Origin: JAHDBG01 sp963922685
Lineage (GTDB): Bacteria > Pseudomonadota > Gammaproteobacteria > Chromatiales > Chromatiaceae
Direction: 5' to 3'
NCBI GenBank assembly: GCA_963922685.1
Contig: CAWUJM010000010.1
Span: 1 to 41,942 of the forward strand
Length of the DNA stretch: 41,942 nucleotides
The position numbers were made by a program, and so were the translations under genes. Below, in pieces: positions 15,208-24,129 of this stretch. Numbering within the stretch: the first letter of the stretch is position 1; every line of letters starts with the position of its first letter. The notes beneath the pieces are model-generated. The model ran no database searches and was not told the origin of the DNA. It saw only the letters and a program-made list of their open reading frames with translations.

Positions 15208-17085
15208 ATGTGGGTTGATAAGATTATCCGGCAGGTTCGGCATGACCCTGTTGTCATCAATGATTCCAAGACGCCTTCAGGTCGGGTGCATGTCGGTTCG
15301 TTGCGTGGTGTGTTGATCCACGATGCGCTGTACCGCGAACTCAGTGCACAGGGAAGGCCGGTACGGTATATCTACGGGATTGATGATTATGATCCGATGG
15401 ATGGCCTGCCCGCAGATGCAGATCCGGCCATGCGGCAGTATATGGGGATGCCGCTGTGCCGGGTACCGGCACCGGACGGCTCGCCAGCAACTGATATGGC
15501 GGATCATTATACCCGCGAGTTTCTGCAGATCTTCCGCGAACTGGGCGTTGCGGCACAGACCTACCGGATGCGGGATGTGTACCAGCGTGGCACATTTAAT
15601 GAAATCATTGATACCCTGCTGAACCAGGCTGCGCTGGTACGTGACATCTATGCGCAGGTGAGCGGGTCACATCGACCGGATAACTGGTATCCGTTACAGG
15701 TCATCTGTGAACAGTGTGGCAGAATCGGTACCACCCAGGTCACTGGTTATCAGGGCGGACAGGTAGACTATCAGTGTCGGCCCGATCTGGTCAGCTGGGC
15801 GCAGGGCTGCGGTCATCACGGGCGGATCAGCCCGTTTGACGGGCAGGCCAAGCTACCCTGGAAGCTGGAATGGGTGGCAAAGTGGCATGAATTCAATATT
15901 TCGGTAGAAGGTGCCGGCAAGGATCATTGTACAAAGGGTGGATCACGTGATGTTGCCAGTGCCATCCTGCGGCGTGTGCTGCGCTCACAACCGCCAGTCA
16001 ATGTGCCGTATGAATTTTTTCTGGTTAACGGCGCAAAGATGAGTTCGTCGAAAGGGCTGGGGGCAGCGGCGCGAACGATGGCTGATTTATTGCCGCCGGA
16101 AATCCTGCGTTTTCTGATGGTGCGCACAGACCCGAAAAAGGCGGTCAATTTCAGCACGGATGCAGCGTATCTGGTCAAACTGTACAATGATTTTGACCGG
16201 CTATTGCACCGGACGCAGCAGGACACGACTGATACGCAGGATCAGCGTTTATTTGCAAGTGCCCGGGTTACAGCGGACGATCAGCCGTACACAGCCGTGA
16301 ACTTCCAGTTGCTGATCGCCTTATTGCAGATACCCCACCTGGACGCCACACAGGAAGTCATGCAGCGTCTGACAGACGCCGGGCATAAGCTGACAACACA
16401 GGATCGTGCACAGATTCGGGCACGAATCCGTTCAGCAGGCTACTGGCTGGAACATTTCGCGACCGATGCAGATAAATTCAGCGTTCAGGAAACGCTGCCA
16501 GCAAGTGCGCAGCAGCTGAATGCGGTACAACGTCATTTTCTGCACGCCTTAGCGACCGGATTAGTCGATACCGACTGGCATGAAGCGGCGATACAAACCC
16601 GGATATTTGCCGCAGCGCGCCATACGCCGCTCAGCCAGGCGGATGCCTTTGCAGCAATATATCAGGTGATGCTGGGCAAGGCGCAGGGACCGAAGGCAGG
16701 TGCGTTACTATCGTTTCTGACCGCAGACTTTGTATTGCCACGTCTGCGGGCGTTACCCTGTGCCCCGGCTGATTTTGTGCAGCAGGTCAGCATCAGCATT
16801 GAACAGTTTACGGCACAGCTGGCGCAGACACAGATGACAGACATTCAGATTGTGCCGGAATGTTATGCCAGTACAGCGCAGAGCACACCGGTGTACTATG
16901 TTCTTGCAGCGATCCGGTATGCGTCTGAGGGTAAGACACACGTCCGGCGATTATTGCTGGAGACGGTAACGGAGCCGGATGGTATGGTGCGCGATCAGAT
17001 GATATTGTCGATGATACAGGCACGTATCGTCAGTATATTCTGCGATGTGGGCTATGATATGCAGGCCAGGGTGATATATCTGTGA
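15208..17085 (+). CDS. lysS: Lysine--tRNA ligase, class I
   Basis: Charges tRNA-Lys; a Rossmann-fold class I enzyme, unrelated to the class II LysRS of most bacteria. The HIGH-type motif is PSGRVHVG (residues 23-30) and the KMSKS motif is KMSSSKG (about 277). A Cys/His cluster (CEQCGRIG near 167, then CRPDL...GCGHHG) resembles a zinc site. The start at 15208 (MWVDKIIRQV) follows AGAGG by nine bases; two upstream in-frame ATGs lack a well-placed site. The class I core ends near ADFVLPRLR (about residue 515) and is followed by about 110 residues I do not recognise, making the protein longer (625) than usual. Class I LysRS is typical of archaea, spirochaetes and alphaproteobacteria, so in a gammaproteobacterial context it suggests old transfer. 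Confidence 0.92.
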   Translation: MWVDKIIRQVRHDPVVINDSKTPSGRVHVGSLRGVLIHDALYRELSAQGRPVRYIYGIDDYDPMDGLPADADPAMRQYMGMPLCRVPAPDGSPATDMADHYTREFLQIFRELGVAAQTYRMRDVYQRGTFNEIIDTLLNQAALVRDIYAQVSGSHRPDNWYPLQVICEQCGRIGTTQVTGYQGGQVDYQCRPDLVSWAQGCGHHGRISPFDGQAKLPWKLEWVAKWHEFNISVEGAGKDHCTKGGSRDVASAILRRVLRSQPPVNVPYEFFLVNGAKMSSSKGLGAAARTMADLLPPEILRFLMVRTDPKKAVNFSTDAAYLVKLYNDFDRLLHRTQQDTTDTQDQRLFASARVTADDQPYTAVNFQLLIALLQIPHLDATQEVMQRLTDAGHKLTTQDRAQIRARIRSAGYWLEHFATDADKFSVQETLPASAQQLNAVQRHFLHALATGLVDTDWHEAAIQTRIFAAARHTPLSQADAFAAIYQVMLGKAQGPKAGALLSFLTADFVLPRLRALPCAPADFVQQVSISIEQFTAQLAQTQMTDIQIVPECYASTAQSTPVYYVLAAIRYASEGKTHVRRLLLETVTEPDGMVRDQMILSMIQARIVSIFCDVGYDMQARVIYL

Positions 17086-17094
17086 ACTGAAGAT

Positions 17095-17244
17095 CTGGAG
17101 TTACGCACGACACACAACAACGTCATTCTGCGCGGCAGCATCGCTGCCGTCGCAGAATCTTCCTGATTGACCCGCCGGATCTACGCAAATCCGGCACCGC
17201 TGGCGATGGATTCCGCGACTTCGCTACGCTCCGCGCGGAATGAC
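17095..17244. repeat. Duplicated BIME-like repeat unit (first copy)
   Basis: Starts CTGGAGTTACGCACGACAC, then two inverted family B palindromes: GTCATTCTGCGCGGCAGC...CGCAGAATC at 17122-17159 and GATTCCGCGACTTCGC...GGAATGAC at 17209-17244. The 50-bp spacer (GGATCTACGCAAATCCGGCA and neighbours) is nearly identical to that of the copy at 20024-20173. It fills the space between the convergent lysS and recA genes. Confidence 0.93.
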
Positions 17245-17274
17245 ATACATGTGGGGCCATCTTTGTGCGTCACT

Positions 17275-18318
17275 TCATTTCTTCTGTGCTTTGTCTTCAG
17301 CAGCTGCTTCACTCGTTTCCGTGCTGTCAGGCAGGTATTTTGCACGCACCTGCTGTTCTATCCGGGCCGCAATTTCCGGGTTTTCACGCAGAAAGTTGCG
17401 CACATTCTCACGCCCCTGTCCGATCCGCTTACCGGCATAGCTGTACCAGGCTCCTGCCTTTTCGATCAGTCCGGCAGTTACACCTAATTCAATCAGTTCG
17501 CTCTCGCGTGAGATACCCTGCCCGTAAAAGATTTCAAAGTTCGCCTGCCTGAACGGTGGCGCCACCTTGTTTTTCACCACCTTGACCCGGGTATCATTGC
17601 CGATTATCTCATCACCCTTTTTCAGGGCACCCACCCGGCGGATGTCCAGTCGCACTGAGGAATAAAACTTGAGTGCATTGCCGCCGGTCGTGGTCTCCGG
17701 ATTGCCGAACATCACGCCGATCTTCATCCGGATCTGGTTGATGAAGATCACGATGCAGTTTGATTTTTTGATGTTCGCGGTCAGTTTACGCAACGCCTGC
17801 GACATCAGGCGAGCCTGCAGACCAACATGCGAATCGCCCATATCGCCATCTATCTCGGCCTTTGGCGTCAGCGCCGCAACAGAATCCACCACAACCATAT
17901 CAATCGCATTCGAACGTACCAGCATATCGGCAATTTCGAGTGCCTGTTCACCGGTATCCGGCTGCGACACCAGCAATTCATCAATATTCACACCGAGCCT
18001 GGCCGCATAGGTCGGATCCAGAGCGTGTTCGGCATCGACAAAGGCACAGGTACCGCCGGTCTTCTGCCCTTCTGCGATACAGTGCAGCGTCAGGGTCGTC
18101 TTGCCGGACGATTCCGGACCATAGATTTCGACCACCCGCCCCTTCGGCAAACCACCAATCCCGAGCGCAATATCCAGTGCCAGAGAGCCGGTTGAGACGG
18201 CAGCGGTATGTGCAACATGGTCGCCCATCCGCATCACTGAACCCTTGCCGAACTGTTTTTCAATCTGGCTGAGTGCAGCCGCTAAGGCGCGCCTGCGATT
18301 ATCATCTGGCATTGTCAT
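17275..18318 (-). CDS. recA: Recombinase A
   Basis: ATP-dependent strand-exchange protein of homologous recombination and coprotease for LexA. Motifs: IEKQFGKGSVMRMGD at the N-terminal subunit interface, Walker A GPESSGKT (about 69-76), VDSVAALTPKAEI (Walker B region), loop L2 FGNPETTTGGNALKFY and the acidic C-terminal tail ending EAAAEDKAQKK. At 347 residues it is full length. It starts 8 bp after sthA ends, so it is probably read from an upstream sthA transcript, unlike the usual recA-recX arrangement. No LexA box was evident in the short gap. Confidence 0.98.
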   Translation of the reverse strand: MTMPDDNRRRALAAALSQIEKQFGKGSVMRMGDHVAHTAAVSTGSLALDIALGIGGLPKGRVVEIYGPESSGKTTLTLHCIAEGQKTGGTCAFVDAEHALDPTYAARLGVNIDELLVSQPDTGEQALEIADMLVRSNAIDMVVVDSVAALTPKAEIDGDMGDSHVGLQARLMSQALRKLTANIKKSNCIVIFINQIRMKIGVMFGNPETTTGGNALKFYSSVRLDIRRVGALKKGDEIIGNDTRVKVVKNKVAPPFRQANFEIFYGQGISRESELIELGVTAGLIEKAGAWYSYAGKRIGQGRENVRNFLRENPEIAARIEQQVRAKYLPDSTETSEAAAEDKAQKK

Positions 18319-18326
18319 TTACCCTG

Positions 18327-19724
18327 TTATTGAATCCGGTTTAAACCACACAGTGCAGCAACCCGGTAGGCCTCTGCCATGGTTGGATAGTTGAAGGTGG
18401 TGTTGGCAAAATAACGGATTGAATTCGCGGCCCCCGACTGAGCCATAATTGCCTGACCGATATGCACGATTTCTGAGGCCTGATCACCAAAACAATGAAT
18501 CCCCAGCAGTTGCAGGTTTTCGCGGTGAAACAGGATCTTCAGCATCCCTTCGTGACGCCCGGCAATCTGCGCCCGGGCCAGGTTCTTAAATTCTGCATGA
18601 CCCACTTCATACGGAATATTCTGTTCTGTCAGTTCCTGTTCAGTCCTGCCAACCGAGCTGATCTCAGGGCTGGTATAGATACCGGTCGGCGCTTCGTTCA
18701 GCAACTGCCAGTCCGCCTCACCCTCTGCAATCAGATGGCCGACAAACCGCCCCTGATCATAACTGGTACTCGCCAGTGCCGGCGGACCCGCCACATCTCC
18801 AACCGCATACACATGCGGCAGACTGGTCTGAAATGACGCATTGATCTCCGCCTGTCCGCGTGCATTCACTGCGATACCGACCTGCTCCGTATTCAGGTTA
18901 TCTGTATTGCCGGTACGTCCGTTCGCCCAGAACAGCACATCTGACCGAATTTCTTTGCCGGACTGACAGTGCAACACCTGACAGTCGCCATCTGTCTTCC
19001 ATTGCGCAATCTGTTCGTTATGCATCACTACCACACCCTGCTCACGCAGGTGGTAGCTCAGTGCATCGGTGATATCGTTATCCAGAAACGACAATAGCCG
19101 GTCACGGGTATTGATCAGATTCACCTTGATATCCAGATTCGCGAAAATTGAAGCATATTCGCAACCAATCACACCCGCGCCATAGATAGTCACTCGCTTC
19201 GGCGTCTGATGCAACGTCAGGACGGTATCACTGTCAACTACCTGCGGATGATCAAAATCAATCTGCGCTGGCCGGTAGGGACGCGATCCGGTTGCCAGCA
19301 CGATATGCTCCGCCCTGAGTCGCCGGACCTGCCCCTGCTGATCAGTCACGGCAATCGTCTGCGCATCTGCAAATGCTGCCTGACCATGCCAGACCGCCAC
19401 GCCATTACGTGGATAGAAACGTTGCCGTACACTCACCTGCTGCTGGATCACCTGCTGCGCTGCCTGCAACAACATCGGCCAGGTGACCTCCATCGCGCTC
19501 AGGGTCGGAGCAAATAACGGGTGGCGGCGATAATCTGCCAGCAACTGAATCGAATGACGCAGTGCCTTGCTCGGAATCGTGCCCTTGTGTGTGCAGTTAC
19601 CACCAACCTGAACCTGCTGTTCCACCACAGCGACCCGCTGGCCACGCTTCGCCAGGTTCATGCTGACGCCCTCGCCTGCGGGCCCTGAGCCAATCACAAT
19701 GACATCATACTGCTGATTCGACAT
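18327..19724 (-). CDS. sthA: Soluble pyridine nucleotide transhydrogenase
   Basis: Flavoprotein that exchanges hydride between NADPH and NAD+, balancing the two pools. The N-terminal FAD motif is VIVIGSGPAGEG. In place of the redox disulfide CxxxxC of dihydrolipoamide dehydrogenases there is GGNCTHKGTIPSKAL, where the second Cys is Thr, the mark of SthA. A second dinucleotide motif YGAGVIGCEYASIF lies near residue 185, and the C-terminal dimerisation domain contains NYPTMAEAYRVAAL. Length (465 residues) is normal. It heads a short operon with recA. Confidence 0.96.
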   Translation of the reverse strand: MSNQQYDVIVIGSGPAGEGVSMNLAKRGQRVAVVEQQVQVGGNCTHKGTIPSKALRHSIQLLADYRRHPLFAPTLSAMEVTWPMLLQAAQQVIQQQVSVRQRFYPRNGVAVWHGQAAFADAQTIAVTDQQGQVRRLRAEHIVLATGSRPYRPAQIDFDHPQVVDSDTVLTLHQTPKRVTIYGAGVIGCEYASIFANLDIKVNLINTRDRLLSFLDNDITDALSYHLREQGVVVMHNEQIAQWKTDGDCQVLHCQSGKEIRSDVLFWANGRTGNTDNLNTEQVGIAVNARGQAEINASFQTSLPHVYAVGDVAGPPALASTSYDQGRFVGHLIAEGEADWQLLNEAPTGIYTSPEISSVGRTEQELTEQNIPYEVGHAEFKNLARAQIAGRHEGMLKILFHRENLQLLGIHCFGDQASEIVHIGQAIMAQSGAANSIRYFANTTFNYPTMAEAYRVAALCGLNRIQ

Positions 19725-19848
19725 AATCTCCCTGAATACTCACCTAAGCCAGTCTGTAAAAGAAGCAGTTTAGCATCTCTGCAGCCGGTAGCGTAGCATC
19801 ATCATAACACTGAGTATGATTCAGACTGATGTGACGATCTCAATGCCA

Positions 19849-19957
19849 GCGTTATCCGGCTATGGTTCCCCGAGGTACGCCATAAACCCATCCGTGGGGG
19901 CTCGGCTGCGACCATCCAGGCCGCAGACGCCCTCGGAAAACCATAACCGGATAACGC
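19849..19957. repeat. Family A palindromic element, copy 6
   Basis: Arms GCGTTATCCGG, CTATGGTTCC, CCGAGG and their near-complement AAACCATAACCGGATAACGC. Slightly decayed: the core hairpin reads CTGCGACC against GGCCGCAG. It is preceded by the flank motif GATTCAGACTGATGTG (19818) and followed by GTGGCAACTTTCAG and a cut-off REP (CGTCATTTCG, ending 20020). Confidence 0.92.
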
Positions 19958-20023
19958 CTTCCAGCTCAGGTGGCACAACCACCCTCGTGGCAACTTTCAG
20001 AATGGCACCGCGTCATTTCGTAA

Positions 20024-20173
20024 CTGGAGTTACGCACGACACACAACAACGTCATTCTGCGCGGCAGCATCGTTGCCGTCGCAGAATCTTCCTGATTCAC
20101 CCTCCAGATCTATGCAAATCCGGCACCGCTGACGATAGATTCCGCGACTTCGCTACGCTCCGCGCAGAATGAC
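20024..20173. repeat. Duplicated BIME-like repeat unit (second copy)
   Basis: Near-identical to 17095-17244: CTGGAGTTACGCACGACAC, palindromes at 20051-20088 and 20138-20173, and the same spacer with few substitutions. It interrupts the tail of the composite that follows the family A copy at 19849, so it looks like a later insertion there. Confidence 0.93.
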
Positions 20174-20261
20174 ACGTATTCGCCGGATCGTAAACAGGTG
20201 CCGGGGACTGTGCCTACCTGAAAATAGCGACACAGGTGGTTGCCCCACTGCGCCTGAAGAG

Positions 20262-20368
20262 GCATGACCCGAGTCTGTTCTCCGAGGGCATCTGCGGCCC
20301 GGACGGCCGCAGCCGAGCCCCCACGGATGGGTTTATGGCGTACCTCGGAGAACAGACTCGGGTCATAC
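20262..20368. repeat. Family A palindromic element, copy 7 (inverted core)
   Basis: Arms GCATGACCCGAGTCTG, TTCTCCGAGG and CCTCGGAGAA, CAGACTCGGGTCAT pair perfectly over more than 20 bp. The core is in the inverted orientation (GCGGCC hairpin first). Its flanks match those around the core-less palindrome at 15057-15074. Confidence 0.94.
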
Positions 20369-20549
20369 CAACACTGAGGTTGACACTATATTGCAAGTTG
20401 CATGATTGCAGCTGTACCAACCTACACCAGTTTGAGTCGCGTAATCACAGCACAAAATACTGGACAAGTCTGCCGGACTTATCGCACAATTGTTTCCGTT
20501 TTGTTACTGTTCGCCGCACATTGTCACCTGTTCGGTACCCCGGCGCATT
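20369..20549. other. Region upstream of aroQ
   Basis: Together with the repeats at 19849-20368 this makes an 825-base stretch without a gene between the divergent sthA and aroQ. 20369-20450 is the right flank of the family A composite (TGACACTATATTGCAAG, CACCAGTTTGAGTCGCG). The remainder up to the aroQ start should hold its promoter; TTGTTTCCGTTTTGTTACTG lies about 60 bases upstream, but no clear pair of boxes can be assigned. Confidence 0.5.
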
Positions 20550-20993
20550 ATGGCACGCATCCTGATCCTGAACGGCCCCAACCTGAACCTGCTCGGACAA
20601 CGTGAGCCGGAAAAGTATGGGCACACCACTTTAGCACAGATTGAACAACACCTGCGCAAACAGGCAGGTCAGCAACATCAGTGTCACTTTCTGCAGACCA
20701 ATTCGGAAGCCGCGCTGCTGGACCGGATACAACAGGCAGGTTCAGAACAGATTGATTTTATTCTGATCAATCCTGCAGCCTTCACCCACACCAGCATTGC
20801 ATTACGGGATGCACTACTGGGTGTGCGTATCCCGTTTATCGAAATTCATCTGTCCAATATTCACGCACGTGAGGCATTTCGCCGACACTCTTATTTATCT
20901 GATATCGCCGTTGGCGTCATCAGCGGGCTGGGTGCACAAGGCTATGAGCTGGCACTCAGGGCTGCCTTACAATTCATCCACAACAGAACTTAA
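20550..20993 (+). CDS. aroQ: 3-dehydroquinate dehydratase, type II
   Basis: Dehydrates 3-dehydroquinate to 3-dehydroshikimate, third step of the shikimate pathway; small dodecameric flavodoxin-like fold. Motifs: ILILNGPNLNLLGQREPEKY (active-site loop with the catalytic Tyr at its end), NPAAFTHTSIALRDAL, and IEIHLSNIHAREAFRRHS with the catalytic His. The start at 20550 (MARILILNG) gives 147 residues, normal length; the open frame begins 20 codons earlier without family similarity. It is the first gene of the aroQ-accB-accC run typical of gammaproteobacteria, 15 bp ahead of accB. Confidence 0.97.
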   Translation: MARILILNGPNLNLLGQREPEKYGHTTLAQIEQHLRKQAGQQHQCHFLQTNSEAALLDRIQQAGSEQIDFILINPAAFTHTSIALRDALLGVRIPFIEIHLSNIHAREAFRRHSYLSDIAVGVISGLGAQGYELALRAALQFIHNRT

Positions 20994-21008
20994 AGACCAG
21001 AGATTTTC

Positions 21009-21455
21009 ATGGACATCCGCAAAATCAAAAAGCTGATTGAACTGATCAACAATTCAGATGTGACCGAACTGGAAATTCGTGAAGGTGAGGAATCGGTACG
21101 CATTAACCGGCAGAACCAGAATGTGGTTGCAACCGCACCAGCCGTCCCGGCACCAGCACCGGTCATTGCAACATCTGTCACCACAGACCATCCGGAACCT
21201 GCTACCGAAACCCAACCCACCGGACACCAGGTCAGATCACCGATGGTCGGCACTTTTTACCGCGCATCATCACCAACGACAGCAGCCTTTGTCGAGATCG
21301 GTCAGACCGTTCAGGTCGGTGACACACTGTGCATTGTCGAAGCCATGAAGATCCTGAACCCGATTGAAGCGGATCAGGCTGGCACCATCACCGACATACT
21401 GGTCGAGAACGGACAGCCGGTTGAATATAACCAACCCTTGTTTGTGATCGGATAA
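21009..21455 (+). CDS. accB: Biotin carboxyl carrier protein of acetyl-CoA carboxylase
   Basis: Carries biotin between the biotin carboxylase and carboxyltransferase halves of acetyl-CoA carboxylase, the first committed step of fatty acid synthesis. The N-terminal MDIRKIKKLIELINNSDV helix and EIREGEESVRI strand bind AccC. A Pro/Ala/Thr-rich linker (about residues 45-75) leads to the biotinyl domain, whose EAMKILNPIEAD motif holds the biotinylated Lys near residue 115. Length (148 residues) is normal. accC follows after 5 bp. Confidence 0.98.
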   Translation: MDIRKIKKLIELINNSDVTELEIREGEESVRINRQNQNVVATAPAVPAPAPVIATSVTTDHPEPATETQPTGHQVRSPMVGTFYRASSPTTAAFVEIGQTVQVGDTLCIVEAMKILNPIEADQAGTITDILVENGQPVEYNQPLFVIG

Positions 21456-21460
21456 TCCGC

Positions 21461-22801
21461 ATGCTGGAAAAAATCGTTATCGCCAACCGGGGCGAAATCG
21501 CACTGCGCATCGTACGCGCCTGCCGCGAACTCGGCATCAATACCGTGGCCATACACTCAGAAGCTGATCGCGACCTGCTGCATGTCCGTCTCGCGGATGA
21601 GGCCGTCTGCATCGGCCCGGCACCTTCTGCCGAAAGTTATCTGAATATTCCGGCGATTATCAGTGCAGCTGAAGTGTGTGATGCGGTCGCGATCCATCCC
21701 GGTTATGGCTTTTTATCCGAAAATGCGGACTTTGCAGAACGGGTGGAACAGTCCGGTTTCATCTTTATCGGCCCGAAACCAGACACCATCCGCCTGATGG
21801 GTGACAAAATCACAGCAATTGAGTCCATGAAGGCCGCAGGCGTGCCTACCGTACCCGGTTCAGACGGCCCACTGGACGATAATGACGCACGTACCCTGCA
21901 GCTCGGGCGCGACATCGGTTATCCGGTCATTATCAAGGCAGCTGGCGGTGGCGGTGGTCGCGGGATGCGGGTAGTACATACTGAAGCCGCCCTGCTGAAT
22001 GCGACATCGCTGACCCGGGCCGAAGCGGATACCGCGTTCGGTAACAGTACGGTATACATGGAAAAATATCTGGAAAACCCACGCCATATTGAAATTCAGG
22101 TGTTAGCCGATCAGCACGGACACGCCATCTATCTGGGAGAACGCGACTGTTCGATGCAGCGCCGCCACCAGAAGGTCGTGGAAGAAGCACCGGCACCCGG
22201 TATTACACCGGAACTACGGGCTGCCATCGGCAACCGTTGCGCCGAGGCCTGCCGCCAGATTGGTTATCGTGGTGCCGGTACGTTTGAATTTCTGTACGAA
22301 AACGGCGAATTTTATTTTATCGAAATGAATACCCGGGTTCAGGTTGAACACCCGGTAACCGAACTGATCAGCGGTGTGGACATTGTGAAAGAACAACTCC
22401 GTATCGCCGCCGGAGAGCCGCTACACTATACACAGGATGCGATTCAGCTGCAGGGGCATGCGATAGAATGCCGCATCAACGCAGAAGACCCGGACAACTT
22501 CATGCCGTGCCCGGGTCAGATCACGCAGTTGCATATGCCGGGCGGCCCCGGCGTACGGATCGACAGCCATATCTACAGTGGCTACCGGGTGCCGCCCTAC
22601 TACGACTCCATGATCGGCAAACTGATCACCTATGGCGACACACGCGATGTTGCCATCACCCGGATGCAGGGTGCTTTATCGGAAATGGTGATTGAAGGCA
22701 TCAAAACGAATGCACCACTGCAGGCTAGAATCATGCGCGACCCGGCGTTTATCGCAGGTGGTGCCAATATCCATTATTTAGAAAAAAAACTCGGCCTGTA
22801 G
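21461..22801 (+). CDS. accC: Biotin carboxylase subunit of acetyl-CoA carboxylase
   Basis: ATP-dependent carboxylation of biotin on AccB. ATP-grasp fold: N-terminal KIVIANRGEIALRIVRAC, VAIHPGYGFLSENADFAE, the Gly-rich lid KAAGGGGGRGMRVV (about residue 159), ERDCSMQRRHQKVVEEAPAP, EFYFIEMNTRVQVEHPVTE with catalytic residues, and the C-terminal barrel (ECRINAEDP). At 446 residues it is full length and without propionyl-CoA-type extensions. It is cotranscribed with accB. Confidence 0.98.
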   Translation: MLEKIVIANRGEIALRIVRACRELGINTVAIHSEADRDLLHVRLADEAVCIGPAPSAESYLNIPAIISAAEVCDAVAIHPGYGFLSENADFAERVEQSGFIFIGPKPDTIRLMGDKITAIESMKAAGVPTVPGSDGPLDDNDARTLQLGRDIGYPVIIKAAGGGGGRGMRVVHTEAALLNATSLTRAEADTAFGNSTVYMEKYLENPRHIEIQVLADQHGHAIYLGERDCSMQRRHQKVVEEAPAPGITPELRAAIGNRCAEACRQIGYRGAGTFEFLYENGEFYFIEMNTRVQVEHPVTELISGVDIVKEQLRIAAGEPLHYTQDAIQLQGHAIECRINAEDPDNFMPCPGQITQLHMPGGPGVRIDSHIYSGYRVPPYYDSMIGKLITYGDTRDVAITRMQGALSEMVIEGIKTNAPLQARIMRDPAFIAGGANIHYLEKKLGL

Positions 22802-22811
22802 GCCATTGCCT

Positions 22812-23240
22812 ATGTCATCACAAACACCTGAAAATCTGTCGCCGCAACAGGCCTGTGACCTGATGCAGGCCGATAGCCGCGCCCTGCTGATTGATGTCCG
22901 TTCCACCATGGAATACCTGTTTGTCGGACATCCGGTCGGTGCGGTACATATCCCCTGGGTAGACGAGCCCGGCTGGAAGGCGAATCCGGACTTTATCACT
23001 GACGTCCGCAAACTAGTGCCCGGTACGGCGGATGAAGAACAAACGGACGACTGCCCGCCGATTATCCTGATCTGTCGCAGCGGCCAACGCTCCCTGGCAG
23101 CCGGGCAGGCCCTGCTGGCAGCAGGCTTCAGCAACATCTCGCATATTGACGAGGGCTTCGAGGGCAACCTGAATGCACAGCATCAGCGCAGTACGCTGAA
23201 CGGCTGGCGCTCACGCGGACTGCCCTGGGAACAATGCTGA
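22812..23240 (+). CDS. Rhodanese-like domain protein
   Basis: A single rhodanese domain, likely cytosolic. LLIDVRSTMEYLFVGHPVGA is the typical substrate-binding opening, and ILICRSGQRSLAAGQAL contains the active-site loop CRSGQR (Cys near residue 92), compatible with persulfide carriage; the C-terminus ends SRGLPWEQC. No signal peptide. The ATG at 22812 is 10 bp after accC; a TTG two codons upstream is possible. Its place between accC and rpiA suggests cotranscription but does not reveal a substrate. Single-domain rhodaneses serve varied sulfur-transfer or regulatory roles. Confidence 0.88.
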   Translation: MSSQTPENLSPQQACDLMQADSRALLIDVRSTMEYLFVGHPVGAVHIPWVDEPGWKANPDFITDVRKLVPGTADEEQTDDCPPIILICRSGQRSLAAGQALLAAGFSNISHIDEGFEGNLNAQHQRSTLNGWRSRGLPWEQC

Positions 23241-23902
23241 TCATGTCAGATCAGGAGACCCTGAAACAACAGGCAGCCATCGCTGCAATAGATTACCTGC
23301 CACAGGATGGCATCATCGGGGTCGGCACCGGCTCAACGGTGAACTACTTCATTCAGGCCCTGGCACAGATCAAGGGACGCTATCGCGGCGCAGTTGCCAG
23401 TTCAGAGGCCACTGCAGCCTTATTACAGCAACACCATATCCCGGTCATTGAACTGAACAGTGCGGGCACCCTGCCGGTATATGTGGACGGTGCGGATGAG
23501 TGTAATCCACATCGCCAGCTGATTAAGGGTGGAGGCGGCGCACTGACCCGCGAAAAGGTAATCGCAGCCGCAAGTCAGCAATTTATCTGCATCGCCGACC
23601 AGCACAAACACGTGACTATTCTGGGTGAGTACCCGCTACCGGTCGAAGTGATCCCGATGGCCCGCAGCTATGTCGCACGTGAACTGGTGAAGCTGGGAGG
23701 CAACCCGGTCTGGCGCGAGCACTATCTCACCGATAATGGCAACCCGATTCTGGATGTGCATGGCTTGGAGATTATGCAACCCGTTTCTCTGGAGCAGAGC
23801 CTCAATCAGATTGCCGGGGTGGTCAGTATCGGGCTGTTTGCACAACGACCAGCAGATATACTGATTCTGGGTTGTGATAATGGGCCGGATATTATTCGTT
23901 AA
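23234..23902 (+). CDS. rpiA: Ribose-5-phosphate isomerase A
   Basis: Interconverts ribose 5-phosphate and ribulose 5-phosphate in the pentose phosphate pathway. Motifs: GIIGVGTGSTVNYFIQAL (phosphate loop, about residue 27), VASSEATA, YVDGADECN with catalytic Asp/Glu, and LIKGGGGALTREK. Length (222 residues) is normal. The ATG at 23234 overlaps the rhodanese gene's end (ATGCTGA), suggesting translational coupling; an ATG three codons later (23243, MSDQETLKQ) fits the family N-terminus equally well. It is the last gene of the aroQ run. Confidence 0.95.
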   Translation: MLIMSDQETLKQQAAIAAIDYLPQDGIIGVGTGSTVNYFIQALAQIKGRYRGAVASSEATAALLQQHHIPVIELNSAGTLPVYVDGADECNPHRQLIKGGGGALTREKVIAAASQQFICIADQHKHVTILGEYPLPVEVIPMARSYVARELVKLGGNPVWREHYLTDNGNPILDVHGLEIMQPVSLEQSLNQIAGVVSIGLFAQRPADILILGCDNGPDIIR

Positions 23903-24129
23903 CGCGCCACAGTGATAACAACACTTAGTCGACCTCTCAAGTAAAGCAAATAAGTCATTGATTTATATGGTTTTATTATGTGTTTCTCGACGAATAGGTG
24001 GGGCGGCACCGGCGACCCTGCTCCGCTCTCAATTAATTCATACCACTGTATGTGATACGCTCGGCTTGTTGCCAAGGTGTGATTCAAACTGATGTGGCGT
24101 AATAGCTGGGGCGCATAAAATTCGTTTCG
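23903..24129. other. AT-richer intergenic segment after rpiA
   Basis: Roughly the first 180 bases are AT-richer than their surroundings (ATGATTTATATGG-like content near 23957) and match none of the repeat families. From 24076 the flank motif GTGATTCAAACTGATGTGG announces the family A copy at 24130. No gene, tRNA or clear terminator is seen. It marks the boundary between the housekeeping run and the accessory island. Confidence 0.4.

Noticed and set aside
23903..24100. Attachment site or tRNA gene at the edge of the AT-rich island
   Set aside because: The segment is AT-rich and lies near the island boundary, but no tRNA cloverleaf, integrase or direct repeat flanking 24873-26580 could be found by eye.
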